Assembly: GCA_944391485.1 (NCBI GenBank)
Contig: CALXTQ010000004.1
Location: 168,289-232,288 of the forward strand
DNA length: 64,000 nt
Origin: an uncultured Alphaproteobacteria bacterium
GTDB taxonomy: Bacteria > Pseudomonadota > Alphaproteobacteria > RF32 > CAG-239
Direction of reading: 5' to 3'
Both the position numbers and the translations under genes were made by a program. This document shows, piece by piece, positions 25,526 through 35,016 of this stretch; position 1 is the first letter of the stretch; every line of letters begins with the position of its first letter. The notes beneath the pieces were generated by a model. It was not told the origin of the DNA and did not search any database. It saw only the letters and a program-made list of their open reading frames with translations.

Positions 25526-25837
25526 GTGGCAAACAATATATCCAGCGCGTTAAACGCTTATCAGCAGGCTTTAGGACGGCTCGGCTCAAAACTGCCCGTC
25601 GAAGAGGCGAAGCCGGCACAAAGCGATTTTAAGGAAATGGTTACGGACGCGCTGACAACGGCGGTTGATCTGTCTAAAAAGAGCGAACAGATGTCTGTTC
25701 AGGGAATTACTGGCAAGGCCGATATTCAGGATGTGGTTTTGGCCGTTTCCAATGCCCAGATGGCTTTGGAGACCGTTGTGGCCGTCCGCGACAGTGCGAT
25801 TAAGGCGTATAAGGAAATTATGTCGATGCCGATGTAA
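25526..25837 (+). CDS. fliE: Flagellar hook-basal body complex protein FliE
   Basis: FliE of 103 residues, the adaptor between the MS ring and the rod. The C-terminal helix SNAQMALETVVAVRDSAIKAYKEIMSMPM is the family hallmark. Translation starts at GTG 25526 behind AAAGGGGA. A terminator follows, so the operon holds just flgB-flgC-fliE; the other flagellar genes must lie elsewhere. Confidence 0.93.
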   Translation: MANNISSALNAYQQALGRLGSKLPVEEAKPAQSDFKEMVTDALTTAVDLSKKSEQMSVQGITGKADIQDVVLAVSNAQMALETVVAVRDSAIKAYKEIMSMPM

Positions 25838-25865
25838 GCGGTTTGCAAATAACCGGTTTTGTTCA

Positions 25866-25890
25866 GCCGCCGTTTTCGGCGGCTTTTGTT
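25866..25890 (+). terminator. Rho-independent terminator after fliE
   Basis: GCCGCCG (25866-25872) pairs with CGGCGGC (25877-25883) across TTTT, followed by TTTTGTT. Confidence 0.85.
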
Positions 25891-25927
25891 TGCGGAAAAA
25901 ATTTTTCACATAACGGAGAAAAAAAGC

Positions 25928-25956
25928 TTGATTATTTTTCAGAAGCAGAGTAAATC
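25928..25956 (+). promoter_or_regulatory. Probable promoter of tRNA-Leu
   Basis: TTGATT (25928-25933), 17 bases, then TAAATC (25951-25956), about 20 bases before the tRNA 5' end. Spacing is ideal and the hexamers are moderate matches to the housekeeping consensus. Confidence 0.5.
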
Positions 25957-25976
25957 TGTGCATGTCTTTGTGAGAT

Positions 25977-26062
25977 GCGGCCGTGGCGGAATTGGTAGAC
26001 GCGTAACGTTGAGGTCGTTATGAGCTAAGCTCGTGAAAGTTCAAGTCTTTTCGGCCGCACCA
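25977..26062 (+). tRNA. tRNA-Leu(GAG)
   Basis: Class II tRNA of 86 bases with the CCA end encoded. The acceptor arms GCGGCCG and CGGCCGC pair fully, the D-arm holds TGGCGGAATTGGTAGACGC, and the anticodon stem TAACG/CGTTA encloses loop TTGAGGT with anticodon GAG at 26011-26013. A long variable arm follows. The T-arm loop reads TTCAAGT, as expected for Leu. Confidence 0.95.
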
Positions 26063-26165
26063 TTTTGAAGACATTGTCAAAACAATCAGGGAATATGCCA
26101 TCGGCACGTTAAGCACTCAATTAAACATCCGTTTAGATTAAGTCTTCAGTTTTCAGGGAGGTATT

Positions 26166-27605
26166 ATGAAAAAAAGCGTAAAAAAACATATGCCGACCTA
26201 CAAAGCCCAAAAAATCAGAAAATTTTCCAAAAAGAAACAACAGCAGCACCTTCATCGTCCTTATGGATTGGGGCCGAAAATGGTTAATTCGGTCATTATC
26301 GCCTTGGAAGAGGACGATAAAATCCATGTACGCAAGATTGTTGAAGGTCTGGATGAGTATGATCTGGCCCGTCTGCTGGAAGCTCTCGACATTAATCAGC
26401 GGCGTCAGCTGGTCGAAATTTTGGGCGACCACATTGACCCTGAAGTTTTTCCGGAATTAAACGAAGTTGTTCAGGAGCAGGTTATTGACAGTTTGGACGA
26501 GAGCCAAATCGTCAATATCGTAAACGAACTGGATTCAGACGAAGCTGTCGAAATTCTGGAGCATATGGACGATGACGAGCAGCAGACCATTATCGACCAG
26601 CTGGATCCGGAACTGAAGTATCAGGTTGAATCGTCTCTGGGATATCCGGAAGATTCCGCCGGCCGTATTATGTCGCGCGATTTTGTCAGCATGCCTGACG
26701 ACTGGACTGTCAGGGAGGCCAGACAGTATCTGCTTTCCGACACGGAGCTGCCGGATGAGTTTTATACGGTTTTTCTGACGGATTCCTCCACGCTCAAGCC
26801 GACGGGAGAGATTACGCTGGACAAGCTTTTGCGCGCAAAGGCGGATGAAAAGCTGTGCAATATCATGGATTGCGAGACTGTGCCTGTCGACGTTTATACC
26901 GACCAGGAGGAAGTCGCGCATATGTTCCGCGAATACGGATGGATGTCAGCGATGGTCGTGGACAACAAGGGACGTCTTATCGGCGTTATTAATATTGATG
27001 ACGTTGTCGATATTGTCCATGAAGAAGCCGGCGAAGACATCATGCATTTGTCCGGCGCGGAAGAAGGCGATGTCTATAAATCCGTGTTTGCCATTTTCCG
27101 GTCCCGTTCGGTCTGGCTGATTACCAATCTGTTTGCCACGCTGATGGCTTCGACGGTTGTCAAGGGGTTTCAGGACATTATTGCCCAGATATCCGTTTTG
27201 GCGGTTTTGATGCCTATTGTGGCTTCGATGGGCGGGACAACGGGAAACCAGACTCTGGCCGTGGTCGTCCGCGCGCTGGCTACCAAGGAGCTGACCTCCC
27301 GCAACACGCTGCGCATGATCGGCAAGGAATTTATGGTCGGGCTGGTCAACGGCATGCTGTTTGCCCTGCTGATCGGCGGCATTACCTGGGTTTTGTATCC
27401 TGATAAGTATATTTTGAGCTATATCATCGCATTTGCCATGCTCTGCAACTTGTGTCTGGCCAGTCTGGCCGGGATCCTGATTCCGCTGACCCTGAACAGG
27501 TTTAAGGTCGATCCGGCCATTTCTTCCGGCGTCTTTCTGATTGCAATGACGGATTCCGGCGGATACTTCATCTTTCTGGGGCTGGCAAAACTCATCCTGT
27601 TTTGA
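26166..27605 (+). CDS. mgtE: Magnesium transporter MgtE
   Basis: MgtE-family Mg2+ channel of 479 residues. An N-terminal basic tail is followed by the acidic helical MgtE_N domain (about 50-160), two CBS domains (about 165-300) that sense cytosolic magnesium, and five membrane helices from about 310. The pore signatures PIVASMGGTTGNQTLAVVVRAL and the closing TDSGGYFIFLGLA are present. The basic, lysine-rich first 40 residues are longer than in most homologues. It follows tRNA-Leu by about 100 bases. Confidence 0.94.
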   Translation: MKKSVKKHMPTYKAQKIRKFSKKKQQQHLHRPYGLGPKMVNSVIIALEEDDKIHVRKIVEGLDEYDLARLLEALDINQRRQLVEILGDHIDPEVFPELNEVVQEQVIDSLDESQIVNIVNELDSDEAVEILEHMDDDEQQTIIDQLDPELKYQVESSLGYPEDSAGRIMSRDFVSMPDDWTVREARQYLLSDTELPDEFYTVFLTDSSTLKPTGEITLDKLLRAKADEKLCNIMDCETVPVDVYTDQEEVAHMFREYGWMSAMVVDNKGRLIGVINIDDVVDIVHEEAGEDIMHLSGAEEGDVYKSVFAIFRSRSVWLITNLFATLMASTVVKGFQDIIAQISVLAVLMPIVASMGGTTGNQTLAVVVRALATKELTSRNTLRMIGKEFMVGLVNGMLFALLIGGITWVLYPDKYILSYIIAFAMLCNLCLASLAGILIPLTLNRFKVDPAISSGVFLIAMTDSGGYFIFLGLAKLILF

Positions 27606-27702
27606 ATAAATATCTGCATATTTGTTATTTGTGGCTTTTTATATCAGAAAAATTGCTTATAATACTGCTCTGTTATTATATTTTTAACCGGGGAGTTTTG
27701 TT

Positions 27703-28170
27703 TTGATTTTGGGCTTATCCGTTGCTGCCTTGGTTTTGGCTGCAGATCAGCTGTCCAAGTATCTGGTTTTGAATTTTATTTTGGAAAACCGGAGCATGAT
27801 CATTTACACGTCTTATTTTAATCTGGTCCGGGCCTGGAATACTGGTGTCAGTTTTTCCATGTTTAATGACTGGGGCATGTGGGGCGTTGTTCTTCTGTCG
27901 CTGCTGGCGTTCGGTATTATCCTGTTTCTGCTGCTCTGGCTCAGGAAGGAACAGAGCAGGGTGCTGCAGGTTGCGCTCGGCCTGATTATCGGCGGCGCCG
28001 TCGGCAATGTGATTGACCGTATCCGTCTGGGCGCCGTGTTTGACTTTTTGGACTTTCATATAGGAGAGCAGCACTGGCCGGCTTTTAACGTCGCGGACAG
28101 TTTCATCTGCATCGGCGCCGGCATAATTATTATTCACAGCTTGTTTATTAAGGATAAACCTGCTATTTAA
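27703..28170 (+). CDS. lspA: Lipoprotein signal peptidase (signal peptidase II)
   Basis: Inner-membrane aspartyl protease of 155 residues that cleaves prolipoprotein signal peptides. It has four membrane helices, and the catalytic aspartates are D105 in GNVIDRIRLG and D132 in FNVADSFICIG. Translation begins at TTG 27703 behind GGGGAG. It lies directly before a lipoprotein gene of the BamF family, a common alphaproteobacterial arrangement that places the processing enzyme with one of its substrates. Confidence 0.95.
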   Translation: MILGLSVAALVLAADQLSKYLVLNFILENRSMIIYTSYFNLVRAWNTGVSFSMFNDWGMWGVVLLSLLAFGIILFLLLWLRKEQSRVLQVALGLIIGGAVGNVIDRIRLGAVFDFLDFHIGEQHWPAFNVADSFICIGAGIIIIHSLFIKDKPAI

Positions 28171-28200
28171 AGTAATATTGGTCAAAATAGAGAGTGAAAT

Positions 28201-28530
28201 ATGAAAAAGACATTTATTCTGATGACTTTGGCCGCCGCGGCTTTAACCGCGTGCAGTACCGCCACGAAGGAAAAACTGGGGCTTGTCAAGCAGGCGCCGA
28301 ACGAATTTATGGTTATGTCCAGAGCACCGCTCTCGTTGCCTCCCGATTATAACATGCGCCCGGTTAACGACATGAGCGCCATGTATGAGGTCGATATGAC
28401 AAGGCGTCTGGAGGGGATGAGTCTGGGCGAACAGAAACTGATGTCGAAGATAGAGGCTCAGAACACCGATGAGGATATAAAAGCCAAGATAGAGGCTGAA
28501 TTTAGGGAGCTGAATGCAACAGACAATTAG
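28201..28530 (+). CDS. bamF: DUF3035 lipoprotein, BamF-like
   Basis: Small outer-membrane lipoprotein of 109 residues. Its signal peptide ends in the lipobox LTAC with C18 as the lipidated residue. The conserved stretch APNEFMVMSRAPLSLPPDYNMRP is the DUF3035 signature. In Caulobacter a protein of this family (BamF) belongs to the beta-barrel assembly complex. The assignment rests on that motif and on the lspA/M16 context. Its end overlaps the next M16 gene by 17 bases. Confidence 0.75.
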   Translation: MKKTFILMTLAAAALTACSTATKEKLGLVKQAPNEFMVMSRAPLSLPPDYNMRPVNDMSAMYEVDMTRRLEGMSLGEQKLMSKIEAQNTDEDIKAKIEAEFRELNATDN

Positions 28531-29860
28531 AAAAGTTTTTCTGACCGTTATTCTGACGGTGGGAATAATGTTTTTGACGGAGCGCGCTTCCGCCGCCGAA
28601 TTGTTCGGCATGCGGGAGTTTCGGCTTGATAACGGGCTGCAGGTTATCGTAATTCCGAATCATAAGGCTCCGATTATCAAACAGATGGTGTGGTATAAGG
28701 CCGGCGGCGTGGATGAGGATCCCGGCAAGGGAGGAATTGCGCATCTGCTCGAGCATCTGATGTTTCGCGGCACCAAAAAGGTTAAAGATTCCCGGTTTAA
28801 TGAAATTATCAGCGATAACGGCGGCGACAGCAACGCCTTTACGGCGCAGGATTATACGTCTTACCATGAGGCGGTGGACATCAGCAAACTTGAGTTGGCC
28901 ATGTTTTTGGAAGCAGACCGGATGCAGAACCTTAAACTGACGCGGGAAGTCTTTGAAAAAGAACGCGGAATTGTTTTTCAGGAGCGCAAGCAGGTGGTTG
29001 AGAACAATCCGGTGTCTTATTTCGGCGAGGCTATGCGGCGGACCTTGTGGCAGGAACATCCTTACGGCCGCCCTGTTACGGGGATGCCGGAAGAAATTAT
29101 GAAACTGCGTCTTGCGGACGCGCAGGATTTTTATGACCGCTATTACGCGCCGAACAATGCCGTTTTGGTTTTGGCCGGAGACATTGACGTTGAGACGGCC
29201 AGACAGCTTGCCGAAAAATATTTCGGTCCTGTGCCGGCGGGAAAAAAGATTCCGCAAACGGCGTTTCCGAAACTGGACAAGCATTTTAAGGGGCGTCTGG
29301 AAATTGCTTTGCCGATGATTGAATCTCCGCGCGTTGTCAAAATGTATGCGGCGCCGTCTTATAATACGGACAAATCCGTGATTTATCCGCTGTCGGTTCT
29401 GGCTCAGTATCTGGGGGAGGGAGAAACCTCCAAGCTGTATAAAAAGCTTGTGCTGGAGAAAAAAGCGGCTCTGGCCGTTTCGGCATCTTATGACTTTGCG
29501 GCAAGAAGCTACGGGAGCTTTATTATATCGGCTCTGCCGGCCGAGGGAGTTGATCCTGATGATTTTGAGCAAATGTTGGAGGAGGCTGTGGCCGAATCCG
29601 TCCGGGAAATCGGCCGGGACGGGATTGAGGATATAAAAGGAAAAATGTTGGCGGGACAGGTTTATCTGCGCGACAACCCGAATGACGCAGCCTATGTTGC
29701 CGGCGCGATGTCCAGCATCGGCATGAGCGTCCGGGATATTGAGAACCAGGCGGAATATATCAAAGCCGTCAGCTACCGTCAGGTAGCGGAAGCTGCGGAC
29801 GCCCTCTTTTCTTCCGCGCCGTCTTTGACCGGTATTCTCAAGCCGAAGGAGAAAAAATAA
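28514..29860 (+). CDS. Zinc peptidase of the M16 family, catalytic subunit
   Basis: Periplasmic M16 peptidase of 448 residues. A signal peptide is cleaved near ASA-AE at about residue 28. The inverted zinc motif is intact: H77-L-L-E80-H81 in GIAHLLEHLMFRGT, with the third ligand glutamate about 75 residues later in the FEKERGIVFQE region. The M16_C domain follows (YYAPNNAVLVLAGDI). It overlaps the next gene by one base. That gene encodes an inactive homologue, so the two probably form a heterodimer, as in other bacterial M16B pairs. The substrate is unknown. Confidence 0.9.
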   Translation: MQQTIRKVFLTVILTVGIMFLTERASAAELFGMREFRLDNGLQVIVIPNHKAPIIKQMVWYKAGGVDEDPGKGGIAHLLEHLMFRGTKKVKDSRFNEIISDNGGDSNAFTAQDYTSYHEAVDISKLELAMFLEADRMQNLKLTREVFEKERGIVFQERKQVVENNPVSYFGEAMRRTLWQEHPYGRPVTGMPEEIMKLRLADAQDFYDRYYAPNNAVLVLAGDIDVETARQLAEKYFGPVPAGKKIPQTAFPKLDKHFKGRLEIALPMIESPRVVKMYAAPSYNTDKSVIYPLSVLAQYLGEGETSKLYKKLVLEKKAALAVSASYDFAARSYGSFIISALPAEGVDPDDFEQMLEEAVAESVREIGRDGIEDIKGKMLAGQVYLRDNPNDAAYVAGAMSSIGMSVRDIENQAEYIKAVSYRQVAEAADALFSSAPSLTGILKPKEKK

Positions 29861-31269
29861 TGGTGCGCCGCTATTATCACAAAACATCTTATGCCTGGGT
29901 ATGGAAACTGCTGGCGCTTGTGTTTGCCGGCTGGGTCGTTTACTGGGGATATAACCGTTTTTTTGTTTTTGATCCCGACGATATTCTGAAAAAGTCAGTA
30001 CTGAAAGAAAAAAATTTCAATACCGAGGTGGCGGAAGTAACCTCTCCGGACAAAAAGATCAAGGCCTATCTGTTCAGGGACACGACCAATCCCATTATCA
30101 GCATCAGTTTTCTGTTTAAAAACGCGGGAGTTGCGTCGGACGATGAAAAACATATTGGCATTGCCAATGCCGTGGCCGCGCTGCTGACGGAAGGCGCCGG
30201 CGGCATGGACGGCCTGCGGTTTAAGGAAGAGCTTGAGCGCAAAGCTATAGGCATGTCTTTTTCCGCCAATCTGGATGATTTTACGGGATCGTTGATTACG
30301 ACGAAGGAACATCAGGATACGGCCTATCAAATGCTTAACGCCGTTTTTGGGGAACCGCGGTTTGACGAACAGGATATCCGCCGCGTCAAGGCGCAGCTTC
30401 TTACTGTTCTGAAGCAGCAGCGCGAGCATCCCGCGAGCATTTTGGAACTGGCGGCGGCCAAAGAGATTTTCGGAAACCACCCTTATTCCAGAAATCCGGC
30501 GGGAACGGAAAAGGGCATCGGCAGCATTACCCGTGCCGATCTTCTGGAGTTTGTGCATAACCATTTTACAAAAAGCAATCTGATGGTCGGAATTGCCGGA
30601 GATGTTACGGAGAAAGAGGCCGGCGCTATTCTGGACAGGGTTTTCGGAAATCTTCCCGATAACGGAAGGATTGTTTTTGTTCGGGACGGCGACACGGTTT
30701 TTGACGGCCGCGTGAAAAATATTTCTTATCCGTCGGCGCAGTCGGTTTCCGAGTTTTTTGGCAGAGGGGTTGCCCGCAGCCATCCTGACTTTTATCCGCT
30801 TTATATTGCCAATCATATTTTCGGCGGTTCCGGACTGAGTTCGCGTTTGTCCCTGTCGGCACGGGAAAACGAAGCCCTGACTTATAGCATATATACTTAT
30901 CTCAGCCTGTTGGACAAGGCTCCGACGATACGGGGCGGCTTTTCTTCGACGCCGGAAAATTTTGCCAGGGTGATGGAAATTGTCCGCCGGGAGTGGCAGA
31001 AAATGGGAAGAGAAGGGGTGAGTGAAGCAGAGCTTGAGCAGGCCAAAAACTATCTGATTTCGTCGTATAATCTGCGTTTTGCTTCCATTGCCACGATTGC
31101 CGATATTCTGGTTTATATGCAGAAGGACAATCTCGGCGCCGATTTTCTGCAAAAACGCAATGATTATGTGCGTAACGTGAAATTAAAAGATGTAAACCGT
31201 GCCGCAAAGGAATATTTTGGCAGTAATGATACTGTTTTCGTGAATATAGGGAATTTTGGGGACAATTGA
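29860..31269 (+). CDS. M16-family non-catalytic partner subunit
   Basis: M16 homologue of 469 residues with an N-terminal membrane anchor or uncleaved signal (about residues 12-32). The zinc motif is replaced by GIANAVAALLTEGAGG, so no HxxEH remains. The later M16_C part (FTKSNLMVGIAGDVTEKEA) and the substrate-binding segment FFGRGVARSHPDFYPLYIANHIFGGSGLSSRL are well kept, as in partner subunits that bind but do not cut. It is translationally coupled to the active subunit upstream. Confidence 0.88.
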   Translation: MVRRYYHKTSYAWVWKLLALVFAGWVVYWGYNRFFVFDPDDILKKSVLKEKNFNTEVAEVTSPDKKIKAYLFRDTTNPIISISFLFKNAGVASDDEKHIGIANAVAALLTEGAGGMDGLRFKEELERKAIGMSFSANLDDFTGSLITTKEHQDTAYQMLNAVFGEPRFDEQDIRRVKAQLLTVLKQQREHPASILELAAAKEIFGNHPYSRNPAGTEKGIGSITRADLLEFVHNHFTKSNLMVGIAGDVTEKEAGAILDRVFGNLPDNGRIVFVRDGDTVFDGRVKNISYPSAQSVSEFFGRGVARSHPDFYPLYIANHIFGGSGLSSRLSLSARENEALTYSIYTYLSLLDKAPTIRGGFSSTPENFARVMEIVRREWQKMGREGVSEAELEQAKNYLISSYNLRFASIATIADILVYMQKDNLGADFLQKRNDYVRNVKLKDVNRAAKEYFGSNDTVFVNIGNFGDN

Positions 31270-31339
31270 TTTTTGGCAGAGGAGTTCCGGAGCAGAAGTA
31301 ATTGTCGGGAAAGTTTTGGGAAGAATTAAGGAGAGACTG

Positions 31340-32986
31340 ATGTTTGAAAGAAAAGTTAACAAAACAAAAGCCTGGAAAAAGCTTGAGAGCCACTGCAAGC
31401 ATTTTCGCAAGGTGCAGATGAAGGATTTGTTTGACATCGACGAGAACCGCGCGGACAAGTTCAGGGTCAATCTGGACGCGGTGTATCTTGATTATTCCAA
31501 AAACCGTATCAACGAGCGGACCATGCGGCTTTTGATGTCTTTGGCCAGAGACTGCGGTCTTGAGGAAAAAATCAAAGCCATGTTCCGGGGAGACAAAATC
31601 AACGTAACAGAAAAGCGTCCGGTTTTGCATATTGCCCTGCGCAACCGCGCCAATACGCCGATTTATGTTGACGGCAAAAATGTCATGCCGCAGATTAACG
31701 AGGTTCTGGCGAAGATGAAGAAGTTTTCCGACGCGGTGCGTTTCGGCGAATTTAAAGGGCAGACGGGCAAAAAACTTACCAATATTGTCAATATCGGCAT
31801 CGGCGGTTCCGATCTGGGGCCGGTTATGGCCTGCGAAGCGTTGCGTAAGTACTGGGCAAAGGACATCAACTGCTATTTTATTTCCAATATTGACGGCACG
31901 GCCTGCGCGGAAGTTCTGAACAAAGTCGATCCGGAAACAACGCTGTTTATCGTGGCCTCAAAAACCTTCACGACCATAGAGACCCTGACCAATGCCCGCA
32001 CCTGCCGCAAATGGCTGGTCGACGCGCTCGGAGAACATGCCGTCGCCAAACATTTTGTTGCCTTGTCCACCAACAGAGAAGAAGTTGAAAAATTCGGCAT
32101 CAACCCCGAGAATATGTTTGAGTTCTGGAATTTTGTCGGCGGCCGCTATTCCATGTGGTCGGCCATCGGGCTGATTATTGCGATTGCCGTCGGTTTCGAA
32201 AACTTTGAGCGTCTGCTTGACGGCGCTCACGCGATGGACCAGCATTTTCTGAATACCGATCTGGAACACAATATTCCGGTTATTCTGGCAATGCTCGGGA
32301 TCTGGTATAACAATTTTTACGGAATACACCGTTATGCCGTTGTTCCGTATGACCAGTATCTGCAATACGTTCCGGCTTATCTGCAGCAGCTTGATATGGA
32401 AAGCAACGGCAAGTTTGTTTCCGTTGACGCCGATTATGTAAAATATGCCACGGGGCCGGTTTTGTTCGGCGGCGCCGGAACCAATGTTCAGCATTCTTTT
32501 TTCCAGCTGATTCATCAGGGAACGGAAATTGTGCCGACAGACTTTATCGTACCGGCGATTTCGCATAACGAAATAGGGGAGCACCATGAAATTCTGCTGG
32601 CCAATGTTCTGGCTCAGGGAGAGGCTCTGATGCGCGGCAAAACGATAAAAGAAGCGGCCGAAGAGTTGAAGAAAGCCGGAAAATCCAAAGAAGAAATCAG
32701 TTATTTGAAAAAATTCAAGAGTTTTGAGGGAAACCGGCCGTCAAACACAATCGTGTTCAAAAAAATTGATCCCTATACGCTTGGCATGCTGATTGCCATG
32801 TATGAACATAAGGTATTTGTTCAGGGCGTTGTCTGGAATATCGACTCTTTTGACCAGTATGGCGTGGAACTCGGCAAGCAGATGGCTCTGAGCATTCTGC
32901 CCGAACTGCAGGGGAACGCTTACGGCGTCGGGCATGACAGCTCTACAAATTCGCTGATAAGTCTGATTAAAAGGCTGCGCAAATAG
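31340..32986 (+). CDS. pgi: Glucose-6-phosphate isomerase
   Basis: Pgi of 548 residues, matching the classic long form, which interconverts glucose-6-phosphate and fructose-6-phosphate. Visible motifs are GIGGSDLGPVMACEAL, the signature FVGGRYSMWSAIGL, the active-site LDMESNGK and the C-terminal signature FVQGVVWNIDSFDQYGVELGK. The start was set at ATG 31340 behind TAAGGAGAG, which gives the usual N-terminus. An in-frame earlier start at 31256 would overlap the upstream gene. Confidence 0.96.
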   Translation: MFERKVNKTKAWKKLESHCKHFRKVQMKDLFDIDENRADKFRVNLDAVYLDYSKNRINERTMRLLMSLARDCGLEEKIKAMFRGDKINVTEKRPVLHIALRNRANTPIYVDGKNVMPQINEVLAKMKKFSDAVRFGEFKGQTGKKLTNIVNIGIGGSDLGPVMACEALRKYWAKDINCYFISNIDGTACAEVLNKVDPETTLFIVASKTFTTIETLTNARTCRKWLVDALGEHAVAKHFVALSTNREEVEKFGINPENMFEFWNFVGGRYSMWSAIGLIIAIAVGFENFERLLDGAHAMDQHFLNTDLEHNIPVILAMLGIWYNNFYGIHRYAVVPYDQYLQYVPAYLQQLDMESNGKFVSVDADYVKYATGPVLFGGAGTNVQHSFFQLIHQGTEIVPTDFIVPAISHNEIGEHHEILLANVLAQGEALMRGKTIKEAAEELKKAGKSKEEISYLKKFKSFEGNRPSNTIVFKKIDPYTLGMLIAMYEHKVFVQGVVWNIDSFDQYGVELGKQMALSILPELQGNAYGVGHDSSTNSLISLIKRLRK

Positions 32987-33071
32987 GCCGTTGATCTGCA
33001 GCCGCACAAAGAAAGCAATTTGTTCTGCGTGACGGAATGTATTGTTAACTGTTATTTGAAGAAGGGACTTT

Positions 33072-34892
33072 ATGACTATCAGAATTCTGCCAAACAACCT
33101 GATTAATCAGATTGCGGCCGGAGAGGTTATTGAAAGGCCGGCGTCGGTTGTAAAAGAACTGGTTGAAAACGCAATTGATGCCGGAGCAAGTTCAATAGAA
33201 ATTACTCTGACAGACGGCGGCAAAAGCCTGATAGTTGTGTCAGACAACGGAAAGGGAATGTCGGCGGAAGAGCTCGGGCTGGCGGTCGAACGTCATGCGA
33301 CCTCAAAGCTTCCTGACGATAATTTGTTTAATATCAATTATTTAGGATTCAGAGGCGAAGCTTTACCTTCAATTTCATCCGTTGCCAGACTGAGTATTGT
33401 TTCTCGTCAGGAAGGCAGCGACAACGCCTGGAAGATAGAAGTCAACGGCGGCGAAAAGTCTGCGGTTGTGCCTGCTTCTCATCCCCGGGGAACCAGAATA
33501 GAGGTCAGGGACTTGTTTTACGCAACTCCGGCGCGTCTCAAGTTTTTGAAAAGCGGCAGCTCTGAGACAGGGCAATGCGTGGATATTCTGAACCGCATCG
33601 CGCTGGCTAATCCGACAATATCGTTTTATCTGACGGACGACAATAAGAAAAAAGTTGCGCTGAACGCCTGTCAGGGAGAACTGTTTGATGCCCGTCTGAA
33701 ACGGCTGGCTGATGTTATGGGGCGCGATTTCGGAGAAAATTCGCTGCTGATTGACGCAGCGCGGGAAAATCTGAGAATCAGTGGATATGTAAGCCTGCCG
33801 ACCCTGAATAAAGCCAATTCTCTGTCGCAGTATCTGTTCGTCAATAATCGTCCGGTGCGCGACAAACTGCTTTTGGGGGCGATTAAAGGTGCTTATCAGG
33901 ATGTTTTGGCGCATAATCGTTATCCGCTGTGCGCGTTGTTTTTTGATATTGATCCGGCATATGTGGATGTCAATGTGCATCCGGCAAAAGCTGAAGTGCG
34001 CTTTTATGACAATGCTCTGGTGCGCGGGCTGCTGGTCAGCGCCATCAGAAACGCTTTGAGTCAAGGAGACCGGCAGACGGCGAACATCGCGGATCTTTCG
34101 ACGCTGATTGAAGACAGGATTCCGAATTTTGACGGCAGCGAAATAGCTGTTCTGCAGGAACATAATCCGGGAAAAGGGCCTTTGTATCCGTCTTTTGTGC
34201 CTCATCCTTTTGTTCGTCCAAAAGCAGCGCTGCCGGAGCTGGAACGGGCTTTTTCCGTTAAGGTGGATGAGCCGCACGATAATATTCCCGCAAGCATGGA
34301 GGAGGCGGCGGGGCCTTTGGGACTGGCCAAAGCGCAGTTCCATAATACTTATATTGTTTCCCAGACCGAAGATAGTATTGTCATCATTGATCAGCATGCA
34401 GCTCACGAACGCATTGTCATGGAACGGCTAAAAAGCAATCTTGCTTCCGAGAGCAAAGTAGCGACGCAGATTTTGCTTATTCCGGAAGTCGTTGATCTGA
34501 GCATCAGCGGTAAGACCAGAATTCTGGAAGCGGCTTCCGAATTGGAAAAACTGGGGCTGGTTGTCGAGGAGTTTGGCTCGACGGCGGTTATTGTGCGGGA
34601 AACTCCGGCTTTGCTGGGCGAGTGTGATGTCAAAAAGCTGATAAATGATCTGGCGGAAGAGATGGCAGAATGGGGAAAAGGCTATTCGCTGACGGAAAAA
34701 CTGCATTTAATCTGCGCGACCATTGCCTGCCACGGTTCTGTCCGCGCCGGCCGCAAACTCAATATTGAGGAGATGAACCAGCTGCTGCGGGACATGGAAA
34801 ATACCGAACATTCGGGCCAGTGCAATCACGGGCGGCCGACATATGTGGAATTAAAGCTGAAAGATATTGAAAAGCTTTTTGAACGCCGGTAG
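33072..34892 (+). CDS. mutL: DNA mismatch repair protein MutL (endonuclease type)
   Basis: MutL of 606 residues. It has an N-terminal GHKL ATPase domain (IAAGEVIERPASVVKELVENAIDAG, SDNGKGM, GFRGEALPSISSV) and the transducer domain. The C-terminal dimerisation domain carries the endonuclease motif DQHAAHERIVME (DQHA-x2-E-x4-E) at about residues 442-453. The zinc-associated ACHGSVRAGR and CNHGRPT motifs are also present. Presence of the nuclease motif fits an organism without MutH. Confidence 0.96.
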   Translation: MTIRILPNNLINQIAAGEVIERPASVVKELVENAIDAGASSIEITLTDGGKSLIVVSDNGKGMSAEELGLAVERHATSKLPDDNLFNINYLGFRGEALPSISSVARLSIVSRQEGSDNAWKIEVNGGEKSAVVPASHPRGTRIEVRDLFYATPARLKFLKSGSSETGQCVDILNRIALANPTISFYLTDDNKKKVALNACQGELFDARLKRLADVMGRDFGENSLLIDAARENLRISGYVSLPTLNKANSLSQYLFVNNRPVRDKLLLGAIKGAYQDVLAHNRYPLCALFFDIDPAYVDVNVHPAKAEVRFYDNALVRGLLVSAIRNALSQGDRQTANIADLSTLIEDRIPNFDGSEIAVLQEHNPGKGPLYPSFVPHPFVRPKAALPELERAFSVKVDEPHDNIPASMEEAAGPLGLAKAQFHNTYIVSQTEDSIVIIDQHAAHERIVMERLKSNLASESKVATQILLIPEVVDLSISGKTRILEAASELEKLGLVVEEFGSTAVIVRETPALLGECDVKKLINDLAEEMAEWGKGYSLTEKLHLICATIACHGSVRAGRKLNIEEMNQLLRDMENTEHSGQCNHGRPTYVELKLKDIEKLFERR

Positions 34893-35016
34893 ATGTTGAC
34901 GGAACAGCTGAAAAGGCGTCAAGTTGCTGTTAGCAAAGAGAAAGGATAACCGGCAGAAGATTTTTCGTAATGCGGGTTCTTTGCCGGCGGCGGAGATTGT
35001 GCGGAGTATCGGGTAT

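Noticed and set aside
28502..29887. Long open frame on the minus strand opposite the active M16 peptidase
   Set aside because: The plus strand encodes a complete M16 domain with signal peptide and zinc motif; the antisense translation is rich in H, R and F without any family pattern.
29995..31152. Long open frame on the minus strand opposite the M16 partner subunit
   Set aside because: Shadow of a clear plus-strand gene; no start signals and no recognisable domain.
33375..34406. Long open frame on the minus strand inside mutL
   Set aside because: mutL is complete on the plus strand with every motif; the antisense product has no sensible composition.
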